In this document: piece by piece, positions 7,481-14,947 of the stretch | Numbering within the stretch: the stretch's first letter is position 1 | How the letters are laid out: every line of letters begins with the position of its first letter | NCBI GenBank assembly: GCA_947564735.1 | Contig: CANOEC010000026.1 | Location: 1 to 59,391, forward strand | DNA length: 59,391 nt | Direction: 5' to 3' | From: an uncultured Lachnospiraceae bacterium | GTDB lineage: Bacteria > Bacillota > Clostridia > Lachnospirales > Lachnospiraceae | Position numbers and translations under genes: made by a program | Notes under the pieces: generated by a model | Database searches by the model: none | What the model was told of the DNA's origin: nothing | Seen by the model: only the letters and a program-made list of their open reading frames with translations

Positions 7481-8458
7481 ATGAAAAAATTTATGATGTT
7501 AGCTTTTACCCTGATTTTGGCATTGTCACTCTGTGCCTGTGGGGGAAACAATCAGGCTGCCGCACAGGAGGAAAGCAGCCCTGAGCTTTTCGGAGAAGCA
7601 CAGCCGGAAACTACGGAACCGGACATGGAAGACAGTATCAGTGAGGGCGCAGACAGCTTTACGGCAGAAACAACGCCTATTACGCTGACAATCGGAGATA
7701 CTGTCCTAAATGGATACCTGAATGATTCAGGCCCGGCAAAAAGTCTGATTTCCCAGCTTCCCTTAACAGTTACGTTAAATGATTCTGATAATGACTTTTG
7801 CGGCGACAGCCTTGACATTCAATACAGCGAAGAAGATGTGCAGAGCGGTTATAAAAATGGGGATCTGGCCTTTTGGCCGCCTGCGAGCAACTTTGTTATT
7901 TTTGTGGATGATGAGGAAAAATCCGCGGATACCGGAAATCTGGTTATTTTGGGGAAAATCACGGAATCACAGGAGGCGCTTGACGCTTTGGAGGGAACGA
8001 TTGATGTAACGATTGCACTGGCAGAAGAAATGGAAACATCTGTATCCGTAGAGACAGAAAACAACGAAAAGACCGAAACAGAAAAGGAAACGGAGGTATC
8101 AGAAGTGAAAATTAAAATTACGGTAGGGGACACGGAACTGATTGCAACATTGGAGGACAATGCGACAACGCAGGCAATCATAGAGCAGATGCCTATGACG
8201 CTGCCCATGATGGATTTATATGGACGGGAAATGTGTTACAGATATGGTGCTTACGCCCTTCCGACAGATCATCTGCAGTCAGATGGTTATGAAGTTGGCG
8301 ATATTGCATACTGGGCTCCGGGCGGCAGTCTGGTTATTCTTTACAAACAGAATGGCGAGCAGTTTGAACGGCAGCACTTGGGACATATTGATTCCGGTGT
8401 AGAGGTTTTTGAAAATACCGGAGATGTGGATGTTACTTTTGAAGTCATTGCAGATTGA
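7481..8458 (+). CDS. Lipoprotein with two cyclophilin-like domains
   Basis: A 325-residue lipoprotein (lipobox SLCAC, Cys20) with a Glu-rich linker to about residue 65. Two copies of a cyclophilin-like fold follow, at about residues 66-180 and 208-325. Each opens with an I-x-(L/I)-T-(I/V)-GDT strand (TLTIGDTVLNGYL and KITVGDTELIATL) and has a GDLAFWPP or GDIAYWAPGG turn. Single-domain proteins of this kind are commonly found near flavodoxins and reductases; their function is not established and prolyl isomerase activity should not be assumed. ATG 7481 follows GGAGGAA; ATG 7469 lies before that site. The long structured leader suggests separate translational control. Confidence 0.8.
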   Translation: MKKFMMLAFTLILALSLCACGGNNQAAAQEESSPELFGEAQPETTEPDMEDSISEGADSFTAETTPITLTIGDTVLNGYLNDSGPAKSLISQLPLTVTLNDSDNDFCGDSLDIQYSEEDVQSGYKNGDLAFWPPASNFVIFVDDEEKSADTGNLVILGKITESQEALDALEGTIDVTIALAEEMETSVSVETENNEKTETEKETEVSEVKIKITVGDTELIATLEDNATTQAIIEQMPMTLPMMDLYGREMCYRYGAYALPTDHLQSDGYEVGDIAYWAPGGSLVILYKQNGEQFERQHLGHIDSGVEVFENTGDVDVTFEVIAD

Positions 8459-8512
8459 GAAATGGGAGGAAATAAAAAACTGAAAAAATAATTTTTGGAT
8501 ATGGAGGTGTGG

Positions 8513-8821
8513 ATGATGTCAGAAACAGACAAAGAAATGATATATGGAAATTTGCATATTCATTCCGCAAGCAGAATGGTTGATGTGGCTGGACACAAAA
8601 TCGTACTTACCAGAATGGAGTTTGATGTGCTCTGTTTTCTGGCATCTAATCCCAATATAGTTTTTACAAGGGATCAGATTTATGAGGCGATAAGCAGGGA
8701 TAATTATGCTGGCGGCTCCTATCTCATAAGGGATATTATCTACCGGCTCAGAGTCAAGCTGGATATTACTAATATACCGACGCTGCACGGATATGGATAT
8801 AGATTCAGTACGGAGGATTAA
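8513..8821 (+). CDS. Stand-alone winged-helix DNA-binding protein (OmpR/PhoB C-terminal type)
   Basis: A 102-residue protein that is only the Trans_reg_C winged helix of response regulators: VDVAGHKIVLTRMEFDVLCF, then NPNIVFTRDQIYEAI, the recognition region LIRDIIYRLRVKL and the wing LHGYGYRFST. No receiver domain precedes it; the upstream frame is the end of the cyclophilin-like gene. ATG 8513 is preceded by GGAGGTG. It may be a receiver-less regulator of the redox cluster, constitutive or controlled by abundance, or the surviving end of a deleted response regulator. The intact ribosome binding site favours an expressed protein. Confidence 0.8.
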   Translation: MMSETDKEMIYGNLHIHSASRMVDVAGHKIVLTRMEFDVLCFLASNPNIVFTRDQIYEAISRDNYAGGSYLIRDIIYRLRVKLDITNIPTLHGYGYRFSTED

Positions 8822-8823
8822 AT

Positions 8824-8961
8824 ATGGCAACGAAATATCTTAAATTGTCAATGAAAAAGTTAATCTATACTGGTTGCGGTGGTCAAATGATTGAAAAATG
8901 TGTTAACAAGACAGGAAATCATCTGCAAAACAGGTTGCTTCAGATTCTTGCTGACCAGTAG
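8824..8961 (+). CDS. Short unrecognised ORF, possible remnant
   Basis: A 45-codon frame starts two bases after the winged-helix gene with no clear ribosome binding site. It is Lys-rich at the start with the short stretch YTGCGGQMIEKCVN in the middle. I do not recognise it. The DNA from here to 9060 is AT-rich and otherwise empty, so this may be decay of a former partner gene, for instance a sensor for the regulator upstream. Confidence 0.25.
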   Translation: MATKYLKLSMKKLIYTGCGGQMIEKCVNKTGNHLQNRLLQILADQ

Positions 8962-9078
8962 GCAGAACCGAAGGATGTAACACATACAAATCAGAAATGG
9001 GTTAACCGTTTGGGTTTTATGGTATACCAGATTGATAGAGGAAACATTCTGTAAAAAATTTTAGGGAGGATTTTCAAA

Positions 9079-10053
9079 ATGAAAGCAGCACATGATGGAT
9101 ATTCTTTTGTATTAAGTGACAAAGTAATAAGAACAAAAGCGGAGTTTCATAACCGTTATGGAATTAGGTTGGTTGGGGACTTATACACTCCAAAAACCGC
9201 AGGTAGTAAGATGTCTGCAATAGCGATTGCCGGACCATTTGGAGCAGTTAAGGAGCAGTCAGCAGGTTTTTACGCAAATGAATTGGCAGACAGAGGATTT
9301 ATCACTCTTGCATTTGATCCATCTTTTATCGGGGAAAGTGGAGGTGGAGTAAGAAATGTGGCGTCCCCGGATATCAATACGGAGGATTTTTCGGCAGCGG
9401 TTGATTTCCTTTCCGTGCAGGAGAATATTGATTCGGAAAGGATTGGAATTCTGGGAATCTGTGGTTTTGGCGGCATGGCAATCAATGCGGCGGCTATGGA
9501 CACCCGCATCAAGGCAACCGTGGCGTCTACTATGTGCGATATGACCCGTGTAAATGCAAAGGGATATTTTGACGAAAACGACAGCGCGGATGCCCGCTTC
9601 GAGATGAAAAAAGCACTGAATGCACAGCGCACGGAGGATTATAGGAACGGAGTCTATAAGAGGGCAGGCGGCGTAGCGGAAGAAGTCCCGGAAGATGCAC
9701 CATTCTTCATTAGAGATTATCATGATTACTATAAATCAAAGCGGGGATTCACAGAACGGTCGCTTAATTCAAATGAGGGCTGGAATATGACTTCTGCATT
9801 ATCCTTTGTCAATATGCCAATCCTGCAGTACAGTAATGAGATCAGGAGTGCGGTATTGGTGATGCATGGCGAAAAAGCCCATAGCTGCTATTTTTCAAAG
9901 GATGCCTACGCGGCTATGATAAAAGATAATCCTTATGCGGATAATAAGGAGCTTTTAATCATTCCGGATGCGGTTCATACAGATCTCTATGACCAGAAAA
10001 GCATCATTCCATTTGATAAGCTGGAGAATTTTTTCAATCAGTATATGAAGTAA
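9079..10053 (+). CDS. Alpha/beta hydrolase with a cysteine at the nucleophile position
   Basis: A 324-residue cytoplasmic hydrolase. The fold is shown by the strand and oxyanion region AIAIAGPFGAVKEQ, LAFDPSFIGESGG, the nucleophile elbow GILGICGFGGMA with Cys128 where Ser is usual, LVMHGEKAHS, and the C-terminal VHTDLYD carrying the catalytic His. Cysteine at this site is also known in dienelactone hydrolases. The length and motifs fit the YcjY/X-Pro peptidase-like hydrolases often found beside LysR and reductase genes. GGGAGG precedes ATG 9079. It probably acts on a small ester or lactone; the substrate is unknown. Confidence 0.85.
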   Translation: MKAAHDGYSFVLSDKVIRTKAEFHNRYGIRLVGDLYTPKTAGSKMSAIAIAGPFGAVKEQSAGFYANELADRGFITLAFDPSFIGESGGGVRNVASPDINTEDFSAAVDFLSVQENIDSERIGILGICGFGGMAINAAAMDTRIKATVASTMCDMTRVNAKGYFDENDSADARFEMKKALNAQRTEDYRNGVYKRAGGVAEEVPEDAPFFIRDYHDYYKSKRGFTERSLNSNEGWNMTSALSFVNMPILQYSNEIRSAVLVMHGEKAHSCYFSKDAYAAMIKDNPYADNKELLIIPDAVHTDLYDQKSIIPFDKLENFFNQYMK

Positions 10054-10221
10054 AGAGCCGTAGCTATGAGGATTATAATTTTAAATTGAAGTCTCAGAAC
10101 ACAGGGAAATACACAAAATGGTAAGCGTTTTCTGGGGAAGTGCGGAAAGATTCGGCTATCTGGTTTTTTCAAAATCATATTCTGCATATAATTGAGAGAA
10201 ATGAGGAAAGAATGAATATCA

Positions 10222-11649
10222 ATGGAAAAAATTTGTTATATATGTTTGCTCTGCCTGTTCTTTTCATTTGTTGGCTGTGCGGGGAATGTGCAGGAGGAAA
10301 CAGAATATGTCATACCTATGGAAAATGAGGCCATGACGGAAGGTAAAACAGAAGTGAAAGAAACAGAGAATATGGAGCAAATCGCTTTAATGCCCTATGA
10401 TGGCGTTTATCCGGAACATGAACCCTATGGAACTGGTGTGGGAGCGATGCCGGGCCGGGTAGTATGGGCGCACGATCCTGACTCTGTAGAGTGGGACGGC
10501 AGCGGCTATTGGTGGAACCCTGATTATTTTGATGAGGGTATTGTACAGGGCATGGTGAATGACAGCATTGCATCTCTGGGCGGAAAGGAAACAGCCGCCG
10601 AAGGGTGGGATGCTTTATTCCGGAATCGTAACGAAAGGAACGGATTAAGCGGTGACTATGTAGCAGGACAGAAGATTGCCATTAAAGTTAATATCAATGG
10701 TTCTGCCGTATTTAGTGACGATACTTCCGGGGAAACCAAAATGAGTTATACGAACCCTGTGCTTTTGAAGGCACTGTTAATTTCTCTTGTAGAAGAAGCA
10801 GGGGTATCTCCTGCGGATATTACGGTTTATGATGTATCCCGTCTTTTCCCGGATTACATGGTAGAAATGTGTACGGATGGGATTCTGGAGGGTGTGGATT
10901 TCGTTGATCGGAATACTGGGGTGGCGGATGAAAATGTTCCAATCAACTGGTCATATGAGTTTTCGGGTAAAGTAAATTATGTTCCAACCTGTGTGACAAA
11001 AGCAGATTATATGATAAACCTTGCTAATCTAAAGGGGCATAGCTATGGAATTACGCTTTGTGGGAAAAATCATTTCGGTTCTTTCATCAATGGGAATGCC
11101 ATGCGCCCACCAGAAGGAGCCAATCTACACCAGTGGCTTACAAAAAATGAGATGGGCATATATAGTCCATTAGTGGATTTAATGGTTAACTGGCAGTATG
11201 GGGATAAGACAATTTTGTACATGCTGGATGCCCTGATATGTGCGGTTTCAGAAGGATCATCCATGACAGGGGACAATACCAGATGGCAGCAGGAACCATT
11301 TAACGGTGATTATACTTCCAGTATTTTTGTTTCTCAAGATCCGGTGGCAATTGATTCTGTAGGAGCGGATTTTTTGATGAATGAGCCGACTGTTATAGAG
11401 AATAATGGCTCATTAAGGGACAATCCAAGTGTTGAAAACTATCTACATGAAGCGGCATTGATTGGGAATCCACCTTCAGGAACGGTTTATTATAATGGAA
11501 ATGGAGAAAAAGCTATGAATGTCGGTGTACATGAGCATTGGAATAATGTACAGCAGAAGTTGTACAGCCGGAATCTTGGAGAAAGTGAAGGGATTGAGCT
11601 GATTTATATGGGGCAGTTTTTTGATTTCCCTGAAACGAGGGGAAAATAA
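10222..11649 (+). CDS. DUF362-domain lipoprotein
   Basis: A 475-residue exported protein. The lipobox ends at Cys19 (SFVGC), followed by an acidic linker and a DUF362 domain from about residue 130, including IAIKVNINGSAV, the long central region with NLANLKGHSYGITLCGKNHF, and SQDPVAIDSVGADFL. DUF362 proteins often act with iron-sulfur or flavin partners, but this version shows no ferredoxin-type cysteine cluster. The ribosome binding site (GAGGAAAG) is about 14 bases from ATG 10222, so the start is less sure. It is the last gene in the redox cluster on this strand. Confidence 0.82.
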   Translation: MEKICYICLLCLFFSFVGCAGNVQEETEYVIPMENEAMTEGKTEVKETENMEQIALMPYDGVYPEHEPYGTGVGAMPGRVVWAHDPDSVEWDGSGYWWNPDYFDEGIVQGMVNDSIASLGGKETAAEGWDALFRNRNERNGLSGDYVAGQKIAIKVNINGSAVFSDDTSGETKMSYTNPVLLKALLISLVEEAGVSPADITVYDVSRLFPDYMVEMCTDGILEGVDFVDRNTGVADENVPINWSYEFSGKVNYVPTCVTKADYMINLANLKGHSYGITLCGKNHFGSFINGNAMRPPEGANLHQWLTKNEMGIYSPLVDLMVNWQYGDKTILYMLDALICAVSEGSSMTGDNTRWQQEPFNGDYTSSIFVSQDPVAIDSVGADFLMNEPTVIENNGSLRDNPSVENYLHEAALIGNPPSGTVYYNGNGEKAMNVGVHEHWNNVQQKLYSRNLGESEGIELIYMGQFFDFPETRGK

Positions 11650-11712
11650 TAGCATAAAATGTAGGTTCCATAAAAATTGTGATATGGTGTAATTTATGTA
11701 CCTTAAAATGCA

Positions 11713-11923
11713 GGTAAAACCGGCTACACTCCTCACACGGAAACATATTTGCAGAAGTTCCGTGAGGACGGCACGGTGAAGGCTCTCGTATGGTTCAACG
11801 ACGTGGTGCGCTCGGAGGAAACGGTTATTTCTTTAATTTAGGAAAGACATCTGCGCCGCTGGATGATATTGTTTTCCCAAAAGGAAGGGCAGATATGTCA
11901 ATCGGCATGGCGCGGAGAGGCTA
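11713..11923 (+). pseudogene. Frameshifted C-terminal remnant, family unknown
   Basis: Two frames join into one credible peptide. The first (11713-11841) reads KTGYTPHTETYLQKFREDG, then VKALVWFNDVVRSEET. A shift near 11820 opens a second reading NGYFFNLGKTSAPLDD and ending MARRG-stop. Both have normal codon use and no start codon. I do not recognise the family. Its end overlaps the 3' end of the convergent TetR gene. Confidence 0.35.
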
Positions 11924-12476
11924 ATTCTGCAATTGTAGGGAATATCCCATGGGAAATAAGCGAGTTGGCAAGGCTTACAAAATCATTGAGCGGCTCCTGT
12001 GGTCTGGACAGGTACCAGTATTGAAAAGCAGTGAGCAGACCGCCGATGCCGAAATGAAAGGCAGTCCTTGCCATCGCATCATCCGGAAGGGAGTGGAGTC
12101 GTTCAAATTTATGCAGCAGCCTGTCCTTCAGCATGATGGAAAATGACGGGTCGCCATGTTCGCCCAGGAGGATGCAGATATACCGTCCGTTGTGCTGGTA
12201 CATTTCCGTTATGCCGGAAATGGCATCCTGGAAACCCGTGTCTGGGGTGGCAAGGTCTTTATGCTCAAGGATATAGGCGATGATCCTGTCCTCTTCCTGC
12301 CTGCGTATGTCATAGATGTCATTAAAATACTGATAAAAGGTGCTGCGGTTTATGCCTGCCGTCCCCGCGATCTCCTTTATGCGGATCTGCTCTATTGGGG
12401 AATTTTCATATAAATGCCAGAAAGCATCAATAATGCGCTGCCGGGTCATGGCTGTCATTTCAGGGTGTTTCTTCAT
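11898..12476 (-). CDS. TetR-family transcriptional regulator
   Basis: A 192-residue regulator read on the minus strand. An N-terminal TetR helix-turn-helix is present (RIIDAFWHLYENSPIEQIRI, then KEIAGTAGINRSTFYQYFND), followed by an all-helical ligand domain. I chose the Met encoded at 12476, with AGAGG upstream on the minus strand, instead of the longer frame to 12551, which would run across the promoter of the neighbour. It is divergent from the HXXEE membrane protein gene. The shared 112-base region has an inverted repeat over the promoter, so it probably represses that gene. The ligand is unknown. Confidence 0.88.
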   Translation of the reverse strand: MKKHPEMTAMTRQRIIDAFWHLYENSPIEQIRIKEIAGTAGINRSTFYQYFNDIYDIRRQEEDRIIAYILEHKDLATPDTGFQDAISGITEMYQHNGRYICILLGEHGDPSFSIMLKDRLLHKFERLHSLPDDAMARTAFHFGIGGLLTAFQYWYLSRPQEPLNDFVSLANSLISHGIFPTIAELASPRHAD

Positions 12477-12512
12477 AAGCGCCTCTTTTGTCCAACAAAA
12501 AAGCTGGAATTG

Positions 12513-12559
12513 TCTGTTGATGACCGGAATATCTGCCGGTAAAATAATCATACAACAGA
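12513..12559 (+). promoter_or_regulatory. Promoter with nested inverted repeats for the HXXEE gene, likely TetR operator
   Basis: TTGATG (12517-12522) and TAAAAT (12540-12545) are 17 bases apart. The spacer and -10 hold the palindrome ACCGG-N8-CCGGT (12523-12540). A wider inverted pair TCTGTTG (12513-12519) and CAACAGA (12553-12559) brackets the promoter. The position between a TetR gene and its divergent partner fits a repressor operator. Confidence 0.6.
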
Positions 12560-12588
12560 TTGTCGGATGGTTTCAAGGAGGAATTAAA

Positions 12589-13203
12589 ATGGAACAGTTT
12601 ATGAGAAAATACAGTGTTATGCTGACTACGCTCTTGGGAATATGCGCTGCTGCATGGCTTATCTGGAAATGGGACAGCATGGACATGGCTGCAAAGCTGC
12701 CTGTTATATACATCATCGCCCTTGCCCTGCATGAGATAGAGGAGCTTAGTCTGCCGGGAGGTTTTGTGGAGCTTGTCACAGAAATGACAGGGATAGAAAT
12801 TAAGAATATCGGGGTGGCGAAATTCGGGCTGCTGATGTTCACGCTGTATGCGACTGTCCTCCCGGCATTCCTTTCCGGGCTCACATGGCCGGTGATGTCA
12901 ACGCTCCTCATCGGATGCATAGAACTGGCGGCGCATCTGGCTGCGGCAAGAGCCAATAATGGGCGGTTTTATTCGCCGGGTATGCTTACGGCGCTTGCCG
13001 TACAGTTCCCGGTAGCAGTCTATGGATTTTATTATTTAATAACGGAGAGGCTTGTGCGCGGCAGCTATTGGCTGTGGGCTGTTTTGTTTCTGCTTGTCCC
13101 TTTGTTTGGCCTTCAGGCGCTTATAGTGAGGTCAAACGGGCAAAAATGGACAGAGTTTATGAAAAATGCAGCCATGGCAATGGCATCTGGAAAGGAAAAA
13201 TAA
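12589..13203 (+). CDS. HXXEE-domain membrane protein
   Basis: A 204-residue integral membrane protein with about five to six hydrophobic segments. The signature HEIEE lies in YIIALALHEIEELSLPGGF, which defines the HXXEE family; a second patch, GCIELAAHLAAARANNGRF, holds more conserved polar residues. The motif suggests a metal site, but no function is established. ATG 12589 follows AAGGAGG. It is divergent from a TetR gene and followed by a hairpin terminator, so it is probably a single-gene unit under that regulator. Confidence 0.82.
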   Translation: MEQFMRKYSVMLTTLLGICAAAWLIWKWDSMDMAAKLPVIYIIALALHEIEELSLPGGFVELVTEMTGIEIKNIGVAKFGLLMFTLYATVLPAFLSGLTWPVMSTLLIGCIELAAHLAAARANNGRFYSPGMLTALAVQFPVAVYGFYYLITERLVRGSYWLWAVLFLLVPLFGLQALIVRSNGQKWTEFMKNAAMAMASGKEK

Positions 13204-13290
13204 AGGAATGGGGCAGACCATGTATATGATGGGCATCAAGCCTGTTGATTTTAGGTAAATAGGTAAAACATCCAAAAATACAGTTTTATG

Positions 13291-13319
13291 AAAGCGTCTG
13301 AATTATAGGCGCTTTTCTT
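13291..13319 (+). terminator. Intrinsic terminator after the HXXEE gene
   Basis: AGCGTC (13293-13298) pairs with GGCGCT (13308-13313), including one G-T pair, and is followed by TTTTCTT. It lies 88 bases after the HXXEE stop. Confidence 0.55.
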
Positions 13320-13426
13320 ATGCCTGTTTTTAAGGAGGGAGTGCTGATGGATACACTGCGGGGCAAACAGATCATGGTTTGGACATTCATGCAGTATCAC
13401 CCAATAATCTATAAGGAGGTCTTTTT

Positions 13427-13981
13427 ATGTTTAAGAAGACAAAGGTAAGGAGCATTCTGGAACTTCCAGGAAAAATCTAAGCGCAAAGGAGGTGTCAAAG
13501 GTTTTAGGTGTATCCGGAAACACCGTTGCCGAGGTGCAGGCCTTATTTCTACAATCGAGCAGAACATGGGATGATATTTCAGGCTGGGATGACGACAGAC
13601 TTTATGGGTTGTTCTATCCGGATAAGTTCAAATATAAACCCAGATATGCACCGGTTGATTATTTTTACATCCATAAAGGAAACAGGTCCGAAAACTTTTG
13701 AAGCGGTTCGCAGGATGTTTGACGAGGCAAAAGTGGCAGAACAGCCCATGCAGACAGCAAAAGCCATACTTTCAATCGCTGATATCTATTCACCGGAAAT
13801 CCTTGAAAAGGTCTGCGAAAAAGTCCTCAGGAAGTACTATATGCCCTATTATAAAACCATTTATGCCCATGCCAGGAACTTAAACAGCCCAAAAGAACGC
13901 ACAGAATTTCAGGAAAACAATAAAAAATCCGGGATAATCAGAGGTGCAGATTACTATAGAAAGGGAAAAACAAACAAATGA
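13427..13981 (+). pseudogene. istA: IS21-family transposase IstA, internally deleted
   Basis: The left part (13427-13690) carries the N-terminal IstA segment: MFKKTKVRSILEL, the helix-turn-helix stretch VSKVLGVSGNTVAEVQALFL, and LFYPDKFKYKPRYAPVDYF. It contains a stop after the 17th codon and then changes frame. The right part jumps straight to the IstA C-terminus (EILEKVCEKVLRKYYMPYYK and GADYYRKG). The whole DDE catalytic core is missing, so the element cannot transpose itself. AAGGAGGT precedes the start, and the end overlaps the IstB start by four bases as in intact IS21 elements. The flanking DNA from 13330 to 13426 may be the IS left end. Confidence 0.85.
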
Positions 13982-14286
13982 ACATTGAAATTAAAAAGAG
14001 TTTATCGATATTGGAACTTGGCGACCTTGCAAGGATCATAGAAATGCAGGAAAAAGATATCAAGTTTGTAGATATGAGCTATGAAAAGCGTCTGGAAATG
14101 CTCCTCGAAACACTGATACAGGAGCGGGAAAACAGGCTCATAAACAGGCTTATCCGGAATGCTTATTTTAAATACCCTTCCGCAAGCTTGGAATCCCTCG
14201 ATTACGATTCCAGACAGATGATTATGACTGCCTCTGTTGAAATAAAATTGACAGAGGCAGTACTACTATATCTTGTGTCCGGGTGA
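13978..14286 (+). pseudogene. istB: IS21-family helper ATPase IstB, C-terminally truncated
   Basis: 102 residues match the N-terminal helical domain of IstB (LSILELGDLARIIEMQ, MSYEKRLEMLLETLIQERE, NRLIRNAYFKYPSASLESLD). The frame then leaves the IstB pattern and stops. The AAA+ ATPase domain with Walker A, normally about 150 more residues, is absent. The start overlaps the IstA end (ATGA), the usual coupling in this family. With the deleted IstA it forms a dead IS21 copy. Confidence 0.85.
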
Positions 14287-14312
14287 CTCTCAAGAGGGAT
14301 AATATTCATTTT

Positions 14313-14454
14313 GGTGTTAGTCAATAAATGGGTTGGTGGTTATCTTTCATGACTTATGCAATTGTTTGAACCACTATATTTGTGAATATTTTAGACTCGC
14401 TAACCCCAATATATAGATTTACAAATGTCACCAACCCACTTGTTGACTAACACC
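14313..14454. mobile_element. 142-bp MITE with 26-bp terminal inverted repeats and 8-bp target duplication
   Basis: The left end GGTGTTAGTCAATAAATGGG continues to 14338. The right end at 14429-14454 is its reverse complement with 24 of 26 matches. The identical 8-mer TTCATTTT flanks both sides (14305-14312 and 14455-14462), the mark of an insertion. The 90 bases between the repeats encode nothing, so transposase must come from elsewhere. An 8-bp duplication fits several families, such as IS1595, ISL3, IS256 or IS66. I cannot name the parent. Confidence 0.85.
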
Positions 14455-14608
14455 TTCATTTTTTGAGGAAAGATGTAGAAGTGAAAAAATGAGGTGCATG
14501 CAGTAAAAATCGTTCGACAAAATCTGAAAACCAGCAGGAAAAGAGGACACACCCAGTCCCTTTTCAAAAAGCAAATGTAAATCTATAATAACACCAGTCG
14601 GGAGGTAC

Positions 14609-14947
14609 ATGATGATAAGCATGAAAAGCACAGATTTAGGAACCACAGTCAAGAGACTGCGGAAAACAAGAGGTATGAGCAGGATAGAAGTATCGGATGC
14701 TGCAGGGATCAGTGAATCTCATCTCAAAAAAATCGAAAATGGTATTAGGCAGCCAGGATTTGAGACATACCGGAAGATCATGGAGGTATTGGAGGCGGAT
14801 GTTGTTATGCTAAATTCTGATGGAACAATAAAGGGAGAATGTGCCGCAAGAGTGCAGAAGGTGTTTCTGGAGATCACGGAGACGCAGGCACTGTTTTTGG
14901 TGCAAGTTCTGGAATTTATGGCACAGAACATAGATACGGTAAAGTAA
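14609..14947 (+). CDS. XRE-family helix-turn-helix regulator
   Basis: A 112-residue protein with an N-terminal Cro/CI-type helix-turn-helix: LGTTVKRLRKTRGMSRIEVS, DAAGISESHLKKIENGIRQP, FETYRKIMEVLEAD. The C-terminal 45 residues are helical and may dimerise. GGGAGGT lies seven bases before ATG 14609. Regulators of this kind commonly control excision and transfer genes of integrative elements. Here it sits between a dead IS21 and a decayed serine recombinase, so it is probably a survivor of an integrated element. Confidence 0.85.
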   Translation: MMISMKSTDLGTTVKRLRKTRGMSRIEVSDAAGISESHLKKIENGIRQPGFETYRKIMEVLEADVVMLNSDGTIKGECAARVQKVFLEITETQALFLVQVLEFMAQNIDTVK

